This document shows positions 41,467-52,200 of a stretch of DNA of 64,000 bases, piece by piece. The stretch covers positions 1 to 64,000 of the forward strand of contig NZ_CAMVEE010000001.1 of the NCBI RefSeq assembly GCF_947166415.1, in the 5' to 3' direction. Source of the DNA: an uncultured Methanobrevibacter sp. Its GTDB lineage: Archaea > Methanobacteriota > Methanobacteria > Methanobacteriales > Methanobacteriaceae. Both the position numbers and the translations under genes were made by a program. The first letter of the stretch is position 1; the number at the start of each line of letters is the position of its first letter. The notes beneath the pieces are model-generated. The model saw only the letters and a program-made list of their open reading frames with translations, did not search any database and was not told where the DNA came from.

Positions 41467-42045
41467 CTACAATACACCTTTTGTAGAAGGAATCTGATCA
41501 TGTTCCACTTTAATAGCTTCTTTTAAGGATTTGGCAAATGCCTTGAATACGGCTTCAGCCTTATGGTGGTCATTTACTCCTTCAACGGTTCCGTAAATAT
41601 TCAATTTAGCAGAACTAGAGAATGATTCGAAGAAATGGATTACGACATCTGATGACATGTCCCCAATTTTTTCATTTCTGAAATCAAGCTTCATATTACA
41701 GTAGCTGCGGCCACTGATATCGATTGCGACAGTTGCAACTGAATCGTCCATAGGAACAATAGCATGGGCCATTCTCTTAATTCCTTTTTTGTCACCGATA
41801 GCCTGCAAGAAAGCCTCGCCTAACAGAATTCCCACATCTTCGATGGTATGGTGATCATCGATTTCCAAATCTCCAGATGCTCTAAGCTCCAAATCAATCA
41901 TACTGTGTTTTGAAAATGATTCCAACATGTGATTGAAGAAATTTACGCCTGTATCGATTTCGTATACACCTGTACCGTCAAGGTCCATATTTATAGTAAT
42001 ATCTGTTTCTGAAGTTTTTCTTGAAACATTCGCATTTCTACTCAT
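41467..42045 (-). CDS. hisB: Imidazoleglycerol-phosphate dehydratase
   Basis: Sixth step of histidine synthesis. 192 residues with the two manganese-site repeats: [17 protein letters not shown] with [11 protein letters not shown], and the second [16 protein letters not shown]. It is the monofunctional form without the phosphatase domain. It lies 39 nt downstream of a ferredoxin gene on the same strand and far from hisI and hisS, so the pathway is scattered. Confidence 0.97.
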   Translation of the reverse strand: MSRNANVSRKTSETDITINMDLDGTGVYEIDTGVNFFNHMLESFSKHSMIDLELRASGDLEIDDHHTIEDVGILLGEAFLQAIGDKKGIKRMAHAIVPMDDSVATVAIDISGRSYCNMKLDFRNEKIGDMSSDVVIHFFESFSSSAKLNIYGTVEGVNDHHKAEAVFKAFAKSLKEAIKVEHDQIPSTKGVL

Positions 42046-42084
42046 AATCTAACCTACAAAATAATCAATTTTAGCTTTAATTAT

Positions 42085-42285
42085 TCACTCATCTTCGCCG
42101 GGACGTATAATTTTAATGCAGTCTGCGGGGCATTCCATTGCACATAATGTGCAAACATGACAATATCTTAAATCCAATATATGTGCAACGGTATCAATCT
42201 TCCAAATTTTAGCTGCTTTAGGACAAATATCATAACAATTTCCACAACCAATGCATTCATCTTCATCAACTAAAATTCTTAACAT
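42085..42285 (-). CDS. Two-cluster [4Fe-4S] ferredoxin
   Basis: A 66-residue protein with two clusters: ECIGCGNCYDICPKA and RYCHVCTLCAMECPAD, both CxxCxxCxxxCP. GGTGATTTT precedes the ATG. It starts 15 nt after a ModE-like regulator on the same strand, so it is likely co-transcribed. Its electron partner is unknown; the ModE link suggests a molybdenum or tungsten enzyme such as formylmethanofuran dehydrogenase, but no such subunit is nearby. Confidence 0.93.
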   Translation of the reverse strand: MLRILVDEDECIGCGNCYDICPKAAKIWKIDTVAHILDLRYCHVCTLCAMECPADCIKIIRPGEDE

Positions 42286-42300
42286 AAAATCACCATAAAC

Positions 42301-42993
42301 TTACAATTTCAAAGTAGCTACAGACATTGCCTTGAATCCTACATAGACTTCCTTGCCAATGTTAAGATTCAATTCTTTTTCAGCGGAGAGAGTGATATCG
42401 CAACATAAATTAACGCCACCCACATCGATTTTAACACGAATAACTTCGTTTTTAAGTTTCATCTCGACAATTTGGCCTTTTAAAATGTTACGAATGCTAG
42501 AAGTTTGGGGTTCCAACATTAGGAAGATATTATCATAACTAATTAACGCCAATAGTTTATCTCCAACTTCATAGTTTCTGTTTAATGGTGCATTAATCTC
42601 AAATTCTTGCATCTTAATAGTCATGACACCTTTAGCATCATCGATATTGATGATTTCGGATTCTATTTCATTAACATCCTTATGAAGTTCCATAATGGCG
42701 TTGATTTTTTTACATTCTTTTAAAATGGAGTATCCCTCTTCAGTAAGGGTTGTTCCTCCTCCACCACCTTTTCCACCTTTGGTGGTGTTTACAATCTTAA
42801 CATTTAAGGATGATTCAATTTTTTCAATATAGTTCAATGCTGTCCTATAAGAAACCTTTACAGATTTTGCAGCATCAGTAAGAGATCCTGTGTCTAAAAT
42901 AGACTCCAACAGTTGAAACTTCTTACTGTCCAATAAGAAAGAATTGCCATCAACATTAATTTTGTATTCAACTCCCGCTTTTACATCAGTCAT
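42301..42993 (-). CDS. ModE-like molybdate/tungstate-responsive regulator
   Basis: The ATG at 42993 (MTDVKAGVEYK) follows GGGGGAT; the track start at 43008 is a TTG in that site. About 230 residues: an N-terminal winged helix (FQLLESILDTGSLTDAAKSVKVSYRTALNYIEKIE), the ModE hallmark TTKGGKGGGGGTTLTEEG, a linker, and a C-terminal Mop/TOBE domain (SIRNILKGQIVEMKLKNEVIRVKIDVGG) that binds oxyanions. It probably senses molybdate or tungstate. No modABC or wtpABC transporter genes lie beside it; the likely direct partner is the ferredoxin gene. Confidence 0.9.
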   Translation of the reverse strand: MTDVKAGVEYKINVDGNSFLLDSKKFQLLESILDTGSLTDAAKSVKVSYRTALNYIEKIESSLNVKIVNTTKGGKGGGGGTTLTEEGYSILKECKKINAIMELHKDVNEIESEIINIDDAKGVMTIKMQEFEINAPLNRNYEVGDKLLALISYDNIFLMLEPQTSSIRNILKGQIVEMKLKNEVIRVKIDVGGVNLCCDITLSAEKELNLNIGKEVYVGFKAMSVATLKL

Positions 42994-43055
42994 ATTATAA
43001 TCCCCCAATTATAATGATTAGTTTTATATCAATCATATATTAAATAAGTTTCTCA

Positions 43056-44618
43056 TTATTTATTTCTAAATTCTATTCTTTCAACGAAATTTAATACCTT
43101 ATTTATTATGGAAGATAAAGGACCTAATTTAGATGAATAATTCCTTAAGGTTTCTATATCCTCTTGTGTGAAAAATCTAACTAAGATTAATGCAAAGAAA
43201 TAAACAACCATACAAATGAAAATTCCCGGGAATAACCACCAGGTTGTTTTAGGGATTAAAAGTCCTGCAATACCCATGATTAGGGTTGCAGACAATATTT
43301 TAAAAACAGATTTGGTCGGCGCTTTTGTTTTAGTGAGTTTGAATACAAAGTAAATGCAAGGAATCATCATTAAGAAACAGGCGATAGTTGTAGCAGCTGC
43401 ACCACCTGCAATTCCCAAAATCGGAGCAAATACCCAGCAGAGAGCTGCAGTAGTAATAGAACCAAATATTAAAATGTACATAGGAATTCTAGGATTTCCA
43501 ATACCTTGAATAATACTGGTTGATATTGCAAAAATGGAATAAAATGTCATTCCAACAGACAATATTGCCAAAGCAGGAGCACCAGCTGCATAAGCAGGAA
43601 TTTGGAAATAAAGCAATCTTAAAATTGGTACTGAGAATAAAGCAAGACCAATGCACATTGGAACCACAAACAATAATGAAAGTTTGTAAGATTCACTGAC
43701 ATATTTTTGAAGTGCTGAAATATCCTTAAGTTTGAATGCCTCAGAGGAAGCCGGTAAAATTGTAGTTGCTACAGAAATAGAAATCATTAAAGGCAATCTG
43801 GCGATAGGGTCTGCCGCTGTGAAAAAACCGATGCTTTCCAATGTCAAAAACCTACCCATAATAAGAGTGCAGATATTATAAATAAGCATTTCTGCAATTG
43901 CTGTAATGATAACCGGAATAGAGAATTTCACTAACATTATACCCAATTTGAGTTCTTCACGGAATGGAAATACAAAACCTTCACTAGGTTGGGGAATATA
44001 TTTCGGCATGAAAAATTTAAATATCAGGACTGAAGAGGCTGCAGCAAGGGCATAACCAATAACTGTACCCCATAAGGCACCAATAACAGAAAATCCTATT
44101 AAAACAAATGCGGTTGCACATAAAATCATTGACAACTGCTCAATTGCACGGGTATAGACAATATATTCCATCTTATATACTCCTTGAAATGCACCTCTAA
44201 ATGCGCCTAAAACAACACTGAATGGAGTAATAAGACCTATAATTTGTAAAGGAACCATAACTTCAGGTTTGCCCATGAAATTGTTAGCCAATAGTGGAGC
44301 AATGACAAAAATCATTAAAAATCCCAAAGCCAAACCCAAGAAAACCATGATTTTTAATGCCGTATAAATTGTCTGCCTGGCCATATTATGGTCTTCAACT
44401 GCCTCATATTCAGCAATATATTTTGATATAGCTGGAGGAAGACCTCCGGAGGCCAAAGTTTGAAAAATACCTTGAACGGACATTGTGGTCCCTAAAATAC
44501 CATTATTAACAGGACCCAGTAATGTAGCCATTAAAAAACGGTACACATAACCTCCAATACGGAAAATTATGTTACCGATAAAAATAATCAAACTGCCCCG
44601 TACTAACTTATTTGCCAT
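43056..44618 (-). CDS. MOP-superfamily lipid-linked glycan flippase (MurJ/Wzx type)
   Basis: 520 residues and about 12-14 membrane segments, with the polysaccharide-transport opening LVRGSLIIFIGNIIFRIGGYVYRFLM and conserved GNPRIPMYILIFGSITTAAL. Such proteins flip lipid-linked sugars or wall precursors across the membrane. In this organism type the cargo could be the pseudomurein precursor or a surface glycan. No glycosyltransferases lie next to it, so the cargo is not indicated by context. The Mur ligases and UppP are 5-15 kb away. Confidence 0.88.
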   Translation of the reverse strand: MANKLVRGSLIIFIGNIIFRIGGYVYRFLMATLLGPVNNGILGTTMSVQGIFQTLASGGLPPAISKYIAEYEAVEDHNMARQTIYTALKIMVFLGLALGFLMIFVIAPLLANNFMGKPEVMVPLQIIGLITPFSVVLGAFRGAFQGVYKMEYIVYTRAIEQLSMILCATAFVLIGFSVIGALWGTVIGYALAAASSVLIFKFFMPKYIPQPSEGFVFPFREELKLGIMLVKFSIPVIITAIAEMLIYNICTLIMGRFLTLESIGFFTAADPIARLPLMISISVATTILPASSEAFKLKDISALQKYVSESYKLSLLFVVPMCIGLALFSVPILRLLYFQIPAYAAGAPALAILSVGMTFYSIFAISTSIIQGIGNPRIPMYILIFGSITTAALCWVFAPILGIAGGAAATTIACFLMMIPCIYFVFKLTKTKAPTKSVFKILSATLIMGIAGLLIPKTTWWLFPGIFICMVVYFFALILVRFFTQEDIETLRNYSSKLGPLSSIINKVLNFVERIEFRNK

Positions 44619-44667
44619 AATATACCTTTAAAAATTAATTATTAATAATATAACTTGATTTTAATAT

Positions 44668-45252
44668 TTAAATATATTTATTTAAAAAATTTTCAAATTC
44701 ATTTAAAGTCCTATCCAATGATTCCATTCCATAATCATCCTCTTTAATCTTATCTAAAGAATCATCAGACCAGAAAGAAGCTCCCAAATTGGAACCGAAA
44801 GGACCTCCACTTACAGGAATTATACCATGTATCATGAAATATGTTACATTTTTCAAATGAGCAAAATCCTGACCACCTGTTCTGTCGCCGCCCACAGCAA
44901 TGCTCATCCCTATTTTTCCCCTTAAAAGGTTATAATCAATGGCTTCCAGGGCACGTGTACGATCCATAATGGCAGACAAGTTGCTGCTGATTCCACCACT
45001 TTGAACGGGTGTTGCTAAAATAATCCCGTCAGCGCTTTGAAGGCCTTCATAAACCTGCCTCATGTCATCATCGATGATGCATGTCTTGTTTTCCAAGCAA
45101 TAGTCGCAATGCATGCAGGGTTTGATTTCCTTGCCTCGGCAAGTAAACATTTCAGTTTCAAAATCATGATTGGAAAGCTTGTCCAAAGCATTTTTCAAAG
45201 CATATTCAGTCGTACTATTTCTAGGACTTGCACAAATTCCAAAAACTTTCAT
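44668..45252 (-). CDS. Iron-sulfur flavoprotein / NADPH-dependent FMN reductase-like
   Basis: 194 residues with a flavodoxin-like fold. FMN phosphate loop VFGICASPRNSTTEYAL at the N-terminus, then a cysteine motif at residues 46, 49, 52 and 58 (CMHCDYCLENKTC), which fits the CX2CX2CX4-7C of methanogen iron-sulfur flavoproteins (Isf). Later ILATPVQSGGISSNLSAIMDR and AVGGDRTGGQDFAH line the flavin site. Isf proteins in methanogens are linked to reduction of oxygen or peroxide using ferredoxin. Single gene with no clear operon partner. Confidence 0.88.
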   Translation of the reverse strand: MKVFGICASPRNSTTEYALKNALDKLSNHDFETEMFTCRGKEIKPCMHCDYCLENKTCIIDDDMRQVYEGLQSADGIILATPVQSGGISSNLSAIMDRTRALEAIDYNLLRGKIGMSIAVGGDRTGGQDFAHLKNVTYFMIHGIIPVSGGPFGSNLGASFWSDDSLDKIKEDDYGMESLDRTLNEFENFLNKYI

Positions 45253-45299
45253 GGATTTATTTTTAGAAAACGAAACTAATAAGATTATTCATGAACTGT

Positions 45300-45337
45300 A
45301 AAAAAAAGAAAAATAATAAGTGAGTAAATCACTTATT
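45300..45337 (-). terminator. Terminator after the DUF3344 adhesin
   Basis: AATAAGTGA and TCACTTATT form a 9-bp stem that includes the stop codon; on the minus strand it is followed by a run rich in T. It ends the 1285-residue adhesin transcript. Confidence 0.6.
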
Positions 45338-48300
45338 TTACAATTACTTTTATTGTTTTGCTTATTGGCTTATAGTAAGTATTTCCAGCATATTTGACAA
45401 TTGCACTGTAAGTTCGTTTTTTGGACAAATTGGTAAATTTAAATATTGCTTGGCCTTTTGAATTGGTTTTGACTATATAATTCTTACAGTTAACCCTAAT
45501 TGTGACTTTAGCATTTTTCATTATTTGACCTTTATTTGTTTTTAAAACGACTGTGTATTTTTTAACTGCCTTTAAAGTGTATGCAACACTATTTTTAGCT
45601 GTGAATCTTGGAGTTGCTTTAGATACAACAACCTTATTGCTTGCAGATGATTTAAGATAAGTGCCATTGCCATCATAAGTAACCTTCACAGTATAAGTTT
45701 TAGGAACCAAATTGGCTAAAATAGCAAAAGTGGCTTTTCCGTTGGAATTTGTAGTCACTTTTTTTGATTTGCCATTTAAAACCATAGTAAGTTTTGCATT
45801 TGCAATTACATTTCCATCAATATCTTTTAATGTGACAACTAAATTTTTACTGTTGCTATAAACCACTGCTACAGATGGAACTGTGATTTTAGTGGAAATA
45901 GGTGGAGCATTCTTAGTTGTAACAATGATTTGCTGCAATACAGTTAAACCTCCAGAGTTCAACATTATTGAAATGGAATTATTATCCCTAATACTGCTTG
46001 TAATATCTTTTGTATACAAATCAGTTGATTGTGAGCTTCCATTCCATGGATGAGTTTCGCTCTCGCCATTGATCACAACAATTGCTTCACCATCCTGAGC
46101 ACTGTTAGCAAAAATATAAGCAGTAGCATCAATAATATCTGAAGCATCTACATTGATGGCGGAATCTGCGCGAATTGTATTCCTGGTTCCTCCAGAATCG
46201 CCCAATAAATCCGCTCCATTGGAAATGTAAATGTTTTTAATGATATTGCTTCCTGTGGTATTGTACATGTAAATCAGGGTTGTCGGATAAACCGCTACCG
46301 CATCCTTATTCAAATCAAAGACATTATCACCATTTACAATGAAATCTGTGACATCATAAACAACTACTCCATAGCCAGAGTTGGAATTCAGATTGCTTTG
46401 ATCACGAGCAAAGAAAACAGGAGTCAACGCATTATCGTTCAAAGTAACATTGAACATGTCAATATTGTCCTTGCCTCCGCTAGCCCAACAGTAAGATACA
46501 TATATGAACGCCTTAACGAAACTGGAGCTATCAGGTAAAACAACGGAATAATTGATTGAATCATACGAATCTGATGAGCCTGCATAGGTGCCGTTGGTTA
46601 AAATCACAATGTCACCATTGACAGTGATATTGCAAAATGATTCCAAGCTAGTTTCATTATAGGTATCCTTGCCCAAATAACCATTGTACAAAACAGTTGC
46701 TTCACAAGAACTTTCATCAACAAGCTCGTTGGCAAAACTTATTTGAACTTGATAATTAACCTTGTTATAACTGCCTGAACTTCCAAAATATTTAGAAGAA
46801 TCATTAAATTCCCTAATTGTCGAATCAACAATAGTTAAAGTATTTTCTCCATTGCCTAAGTTGATTTCAGTGCAGTTGACACTGATGCCATCAGCCAATA
46901 AATTAATAGAGTATTTGCCTGCGCGATTAGTATTAACGGTAACAGTTAAAGCGTTTGCGAAAGTAGGATAAACAATATTTTTAGTATAGTCTGCGACTTT
47001 AACAGACGAATTCACATTGACAACTTCTTTAGAAACAACAATGATTTGGTGTAATGCTAAAAACATGTTATTGTTGAGAATCAAAGAAATGGAGTTGCTA
47101 TCTCCAACTGTATCCTTAATGTTTTTAGTGTAAACATTGATTTGATTGTCTAAATTTGTATTCCATGCATTATAATCGCTTTCGCCATTAATAACAATAG
47201 TTGCCCTGCCTTCTTTAGCTCCAGCTCCAAAAATATAAGCTGTGGCATCAATACTATCTGATGAATCAACATTTATTATGGAATCCACATGCATAGGATG
47301 GCTAATACCGCCAAAAACTCCTAACAAATCGGCTCCATTGGAAATGTAAATGTCCTTAAGGATGTTGCTGCCGGTAGTATTGTACATGTAAATCAAGGTT
47401 GTCGGATAAACCGCCACCGCATCCTTATTCAAACTAAAGACATTATTTCCATCGATGAGATAATTTCCAGCATCATAAACAACTACTCCATAGCCTGAGT
47501 TGGAATTCAGATTGCTTTGGTCACGAGCAAAGAAAACAGGAGTCAACGCATTATCGTTCAAAGTAACATTGAACATGTCAATATTGTCCTTGCCTCCGCT
47601 AGCCCAACAGTAAGGCACATATATGAACGCTTTAACAATGTTAGAATTGACTGGTATACAAACATCAAAATTAACAGAACCATATGAAGCTGAAGAACCT
47701 GCATAAGTACCATCAGTTAAAACAACAATGTCACCGCTAACTGTAGTATTATAGAATGATTCCAAACTATTTTCATTGTAAGTGTCCTTGCCCAAATAAC
47801 CATTATACAAAACAGTGGCATCGTAAGAAGTTGTATTTATTACTTCATTTGCATATTTCACTTGGACTTGGTAACTAACCTTATCATAAACACCTGAACT
47901 TCCAATATATTTAGCAGATTCATTTAATGGCCTAATGGTTGGGTCAATCAAACTTAAAGAATTAAGACCATTATTCAAAGTTACAACAGTTGAATTGACA
48001 ATGCGCCCATCAGCTAATAAATTAACAACATATCTGCCAGCCGTATTAGTATTAATATCGACATTTAATGTGTTATTTAAATTAGGATAAATAATATTTT
48101 TATTATTATCTGCCATACAAATAGATACATTAGCTTTAGGTTCATAAACTGTTAAAATAGAAACTATTGTCTTAAAAGAAGGACCATAAGCTCCCCCAAC
48201 TGCTTTAAATGTGAAATTCAACTCGTCACCACTAACATAATTTGTTACATCCCATAAGTGATACTGATAATAAGCACCACTAATATAAACATCGTCTTCA

Positions 48301-49190
48301 CTTTCAGAAAAGAGAGGAGCATTGTTAACTTTATACACCGCATCGGCACTTGATAGTGCAACATTAATTAAAGAACTCTTTTTATTAGAAAGATCAATAT
48401 TGCTTAAATTAAAGGAATGAGTTAATCCGTTGACAGTATCGTCTGTCCATGCCTGACCTGCATTAAACCAGTAATTAATCACATCATCGTCACCGTCATC
48501 CCAAGCAACAAACAATGAAACTAACTTAATTCTTCCATCAAAATTTTTTCCGACAATAGGATATGAAAGAACATCTATTGATACGGAAGTTCCATTTAAT
48601 CCCTGAAGAATATCTGTGACATTATAAAAAATCATATAATCAGAATAACATCTGGTAGTGTGGTCATTTACAATATAGTTAACCCCATCAGTTGAAGATG
48701 TGGAAGTCCATAAATATTCGCTGCCAAGTAGCTGTATTCCATTTGCGGTCATTATACTTGTATTTGCATATGATCCATAGTTAGTTCCACCACTTCCTGA
48801 GTAAATATTTACATAAACATAAGCGGATTTGATATTTGCAGTAGATGGAATGTCATAACTGATATTCCCCTTATTACCATTTACAGAATCGCTTTTTCCC
48901 CATGGATGAACACTAGTAAAATCAACACCACCGGAAACTGAACCTGTCTCAATATTTGGCAGCGGGTCACTATTTGTTGCAGAAAAAACTTCCTGATTTA
49001 CACATGAAGATAAATCTTCGGCATCGTCAGCTGTTTCCAATTCCATGTCAAAATCATCTGAACTAGAATTGATTTCCATTAACTCATTATTAAAGGAATC
49101 ATCAGTAATGTTTTCAGCAGAAATTGAACCAATTGTCAGACAAATTAATAAAACTAAAAATAATGTCAAAAAAATGTTTTTATATTTCAT
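45333..49190 (-). CDS. Adhesin-like secreted protein with repeated DUF3344 domains and Ig-like end
   Basis: 1285 residues. GGAGATGAATT precedes the ATG. The signal peptide ends near TIGSISAEN. An acidic linker is followed by a domain opening METGSVSGGVDFTSVHPWG-type sequence (DUF3344-like). Two further copies contain the nearly identical block CWASGGKDNIDMFNVTLNDN. The last 220 residues are Ig-like repeats (KVTTNSNGKATFAI, YIVKTNSKGQAIFKF) ending TIKVIVK, as in other surface proteins here. No sortase signal or membrane anchor is visible at the end, so attachment may be via the Ig-like repeats to the wall. Probably a cell-surface adhesin; the ligand is unknown. Confidence 0.85.
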   Translation of the reverse strand: MKYKNIFLTLFLVLLICLTIGSISAENITDDSFNNELMEINSSSDDFDMELETADDAEDLSSCVNQEVFSATNSDPLPNIETGSVSGGVDFTSVHPWGKSDSVNGNKGNISYDIPSTANIKSAYVYVNIYSGSGGTNYGSYANTSIMTANGIQLLGSEYLWTSTSSTDGVNYIVNDHTTRCYSDYMIFYNVTDILQGLNGTSVSIDVLSYPIVGKNFDGRIKLVSLFVAWDDGDDDVINYWFNAGQAWTDDTVNGLTHSFNLSNIDLSNKKSSLINVALSSADAVYKVNNAPLFSESEDDVYISGAYYQYHLWDVTNYVSGDELNFTFKAVGGAYGPSFKTIVSILTVYEPKANVSICMADNNKNIIYPNLNNTLNVDINTNTAGRYVVNLLADGRIVNSTVVTLNNGLNSLSLIDPTIRPLNESAKYIGSSGVYDKVSYQVQVKYANEVINTTSYDATVLYNGYLGKDTYNENSLESFYNTTVSGDIVVLTDGTYAGSSASYGSVNFDVCIPVNSNIVKAFIYVPYCWASGGKDNIDMFNVTLNDNALTPVFFARDQSNLNSNSGYGVVVYDAGNYLIDGNNVFSLNKDAVAVYPTTLIYMYNTTGSNILKDIYISNGADLLGVFGGISHPMHVDSIINVDSSDSIDATAYIFGAGAKEGRATIVINGESDYNAWNTNLDNQINVYTKNIKDTVGDSNSISLILNNNMFLALHQIIVVSKEVVNVNSSVKVADYTKNIVYPTFANALTVTVNTNRAGKYSINLLADGISVNCTEINLGNGENTLTIVDSTIREFNDSSKYFGSSGSYNKVNYQVQISFANELVDESSCEATVLYNGYLGKDTYNETSLESFCNITVNGDIVILTNGTYAGSSDSYDSINYSVVLPDSSSFVKAFIYVSYCWASGGKDNIDMFNVTLNDNALTPVFFARDQSNLNSNSGYGVVVYDVTDFIVNGDNVFDLNKDAVAVYPTTLIYMYNTTGSNIIKNIYISNGADLLGDSGGTRNTIRADSAINVDASDIIDATAYIFANSAQDGEAIVVINGESETHPWNGSSQSTDLYTKDITSSIRDNNSISIMLNSGGLTVLQQIIVTTKNAPPISTKITVPSVAVVYSNSKNLVVTLKDIDGNVIANAKLTMVLNGKSKKVTTNSNGKATFAILANLVPKTYTVKVTYDGNGTYLKSSASNKVVVSKATPRFTAKNSVAYTLKAVKKYTVVLKTNKGQIMKNAKVTIRVNCKNYIVKTNSKGQAIFKFTNLSKKRTYSAIVKYAGNTYYKPISKTIKVIVK
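46245..46495 (-). repeat. Direct repeat copy A within the DUF3344 adhesin
   Basis: Copy A of a block repeated about 1119 bp away. The last ~145 bp (from CATCATAAACAACTACTCC) differ at only two positions that I can see; the rest is slightly more diverged. It encodes the FFARDQSNLNSNSGYGVVVYD segment. Confidence 0.75.
47364..47614 (-). repeat. Direct repeat copy B within the DUF3344 adhesin
   Basis: Partner of the block at 46245-46495 in the same orientation and frame, so it represents duplication of one protein module. The flanks on either side are clearly diverged. Confidence 0.75.
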
Positions 49191-49240
49191 AATTCATCTC
49201 CCAATTTAAAAATAAAAAAGTAATGGAGTGTTTAAAATGA

Positions 49241-49270
49241 AAAAATGATTTGACTCATTTAATCATTTTT
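49241..49270 (-). terminator. Terminator after the 2516-residue adhesin
   Basis: AAAAATGATT and AATCATTTTT form a perfect 10-bp stem with a 10-nt loop, lying 14 bases past the stop of the large adhesin on the minus strand. The following T-tract is weak. Confidence 0.5.
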
Positions 49271-49284
49271 CTCCATCATATTGT

Positions 49285-52200
49285 TTATTTTGCTATTTTA
49301 ACGCTTTGTGCTACACTGTCCATCCTGTAGGTTACTCTGACTTTGTAGGTTTTTCCTACACCAAGTTTTGCAACCATGTCTGGAGTGAATTTGAATAAAG
49401 CAACACCATTGCTGTTGGTTGTGACCCTGTAGTTTTTCTTCATGAAGTTAACGACTACAGTTTTTCCTTTGATTGGTCCAGTACCTTTCAATGTGATTTT
49501 AAGGGTAGTGGATTTAGCGGATTTTTTGACTGTAGTGACTTTAGGGACATTGACAACACTCTTAAGCACTAAGTTGCCAAGTTTGGTTACTTTATTGTCG
49601 TGTGTAGCAGTTACAGTGTATGTTCCTGGTTTGTATGCTTTTGTAAATTTAGCAATACCATTAGCATCGGTTTTAACTTTCAATTTGTACCTGTCCATGA
49701 TAGTGATGGTTACAGTAGCTTTCTTGATTGGGTTACCATCAGTATCAACAACTTTGATTAGGGATATTCCTTTTTCGGAATCAGATCCCATATCATTGTT
49801 GTAGTAGTAGAAATTAAAGTCATTGACTCTGCTTACTTTGCTAGCTTTAACTACAGCATTAATAGTGGTTGAACTGTTTTTATAGATTTCAGAACCTGCG
49901 TATATGATATCTGTTGTGTAGTTATTGGAGTATACTTTCATGGATGTGAAGTTAGCAGTACCATTTACTACTTCAACAGGATATTCATTACCATTGAATT
50001 TAACAGTTAAATTACCAGTAATCGCTGGGTCTGTATTAATAATAATATGAACAGCAAAACCATCATCTAAAGCACAGACAGTATAATTAGCACCAATTAC
50101 TACTTCTGCAGATTCTGCAATGCTTACTGTTGTAATATTATCGATAGAAGCATATTTTTCATCACCTGTGTAAGTAACGGTGAAAGTGTAATTGCCACTA
50201 GCTAAATTGTCTGGACCAACAATGACCGCACTACCGTCAACAACAGTTGCAGTGTAATTAACACCATCAATACTTACAAATACAATACCCCCATTGGCAT
50301 CGGTAGGTAAAGTTACTGTGATATTAACCGCACTGCCTAATGGTGTGGAATTTCCTGCATCAAGCAACATTTCATAGTTGGTTACTTTGGATACAGTGAT
50401 TGCATAAGTTGCATTTTCTGATGCTTTATAATATCCATTACCATCAAATTGAACAGTAATATTATGGTCTCCGATAGTTAAATCCTCAGCAAGGATAATG
50501 AAACTACCTTCACCATCAACAACAGTTAAAACACCATAATCGGTTATTAAAACACCATCAATCCAAAGACTGTAAGTACCATTAACATCAGGATCAACAC
50601 TGACAGCAACATCCAAATTATCTCCAACAAAGATTTCACTGCCATTAACAATATCGGTTGAAATAGCTGTAGGTGTTAATTTTTTACTTACAACTAAAAC
50701 TTGTTGATATGCAACAACAGTTGATGAACTTGGACTAGTTATAAACATTGCAACATTGTTTTGTGAAATTCCGCTAGTTACATTGAAGATGTATGGACAG
50801 CATTCCTTATCTGAAGAAGATGGGTATGCATCTGAAACATACAAATCGTTGAAGCTTAAATCAGCATCATTATAACCACCCGATCCACCGAATGCGTATA
50901 ATGTTGCACTATCTAAATTAGTTAAGTCAATGTCGTTGAAGTTGATAACTGTTTTGAGCAATTCGTCATATCCTAGCTTATTATAATATGGATAGAATAC
51001 ATCACATACGTCACTGAAGTATACATCTGTAATTGAATCGCTATCAGTCATATTATATAATACAAATAATGTGGAAGGATATAATGCGCAATTGCCTGTT
51101 TTGTTTATAACAAAAGAGTTAACATCATTGACATTGTAAAGTTCAGTTACATCAAACACTACAAGACCGTAATTATATGGGCCGTAGTATCCTAAATTAC
51201 CCCTGTCCATTTCATAGCTGATATTTTGATTTAAAATGTCACGATCATTAAATGTTAAGTTCCAACCATTTGGATAATAAGAAGTATCCCAATTATATGC
51301 GAAATATAATAAGACTTTTACAATTTCAGCACCTTCCGGTGTTTCAATGTTCCAAGTCTCGTTTCTAAATCTTATGAATTGGTCTGCATAGTAACTTGCA
51401 TCGTGAGTAGCGACAATAATATCACCATTAATAGTGTAATTTCTATTAATAATATTATCATGACCACCGTAAGCATAGCTTTTGTTGAAATAACCGTCAT
51501 ATGCAAGTATTTTATCAGCAGATACTGTTGAAATTATTTCGCCAGCGTATTTTAAATTGAAGGTGAATTTAATCTTGTGGTTTTGAGCCTCAGGCCATAC
51601 GGTTTCTTCAGTTATTGGACGTACAGTAGGATCAGTCAATGCAATTGAAGTGGCGCCTGTGGCTAATGAATCAATAGTGTAATTTGCTAACAATTCACCA
51701 GTTTCATTAGAATACACTTCTAAAACTAAATCTTCAACATCACTTCCACCGTTGTTTGTTAATTTAACAGTGAATGTATTATTAACTCCAGCAAAAATAC
51801 CATTAGACCATTGTGTTGTAACACTACTAATTACCACATCAGGACGTGGGGCTGTGAAGTTCACTGTTTCAGCTACTGAATATAAGTTAACGGTAACTGA
51901 ACCGTCACCAAAGCTTTCTGGAGCGTATGTTGTTGAAGCAATTCCTTTTACGAGCACAGTACTTTCCGGAGTGACATTACCGTTGATTACGGTGAATGTT
52001 AAAGGAACATTTGCCGGAAGTGAATCGACATCAACTTGTGCACCATTCTGATTTTTGGTTATGTCAATTGTGATTACTGCTGAATCCCCTAATGGAACCT
52101 CTTCCTTATCGGCGCTGACATCTAATACAAGATAAGCATTATGATAAAATGCCTTGTTATAAATAGTATTGAAATCAGGAGTGTTTGTTCCCCAATAACA

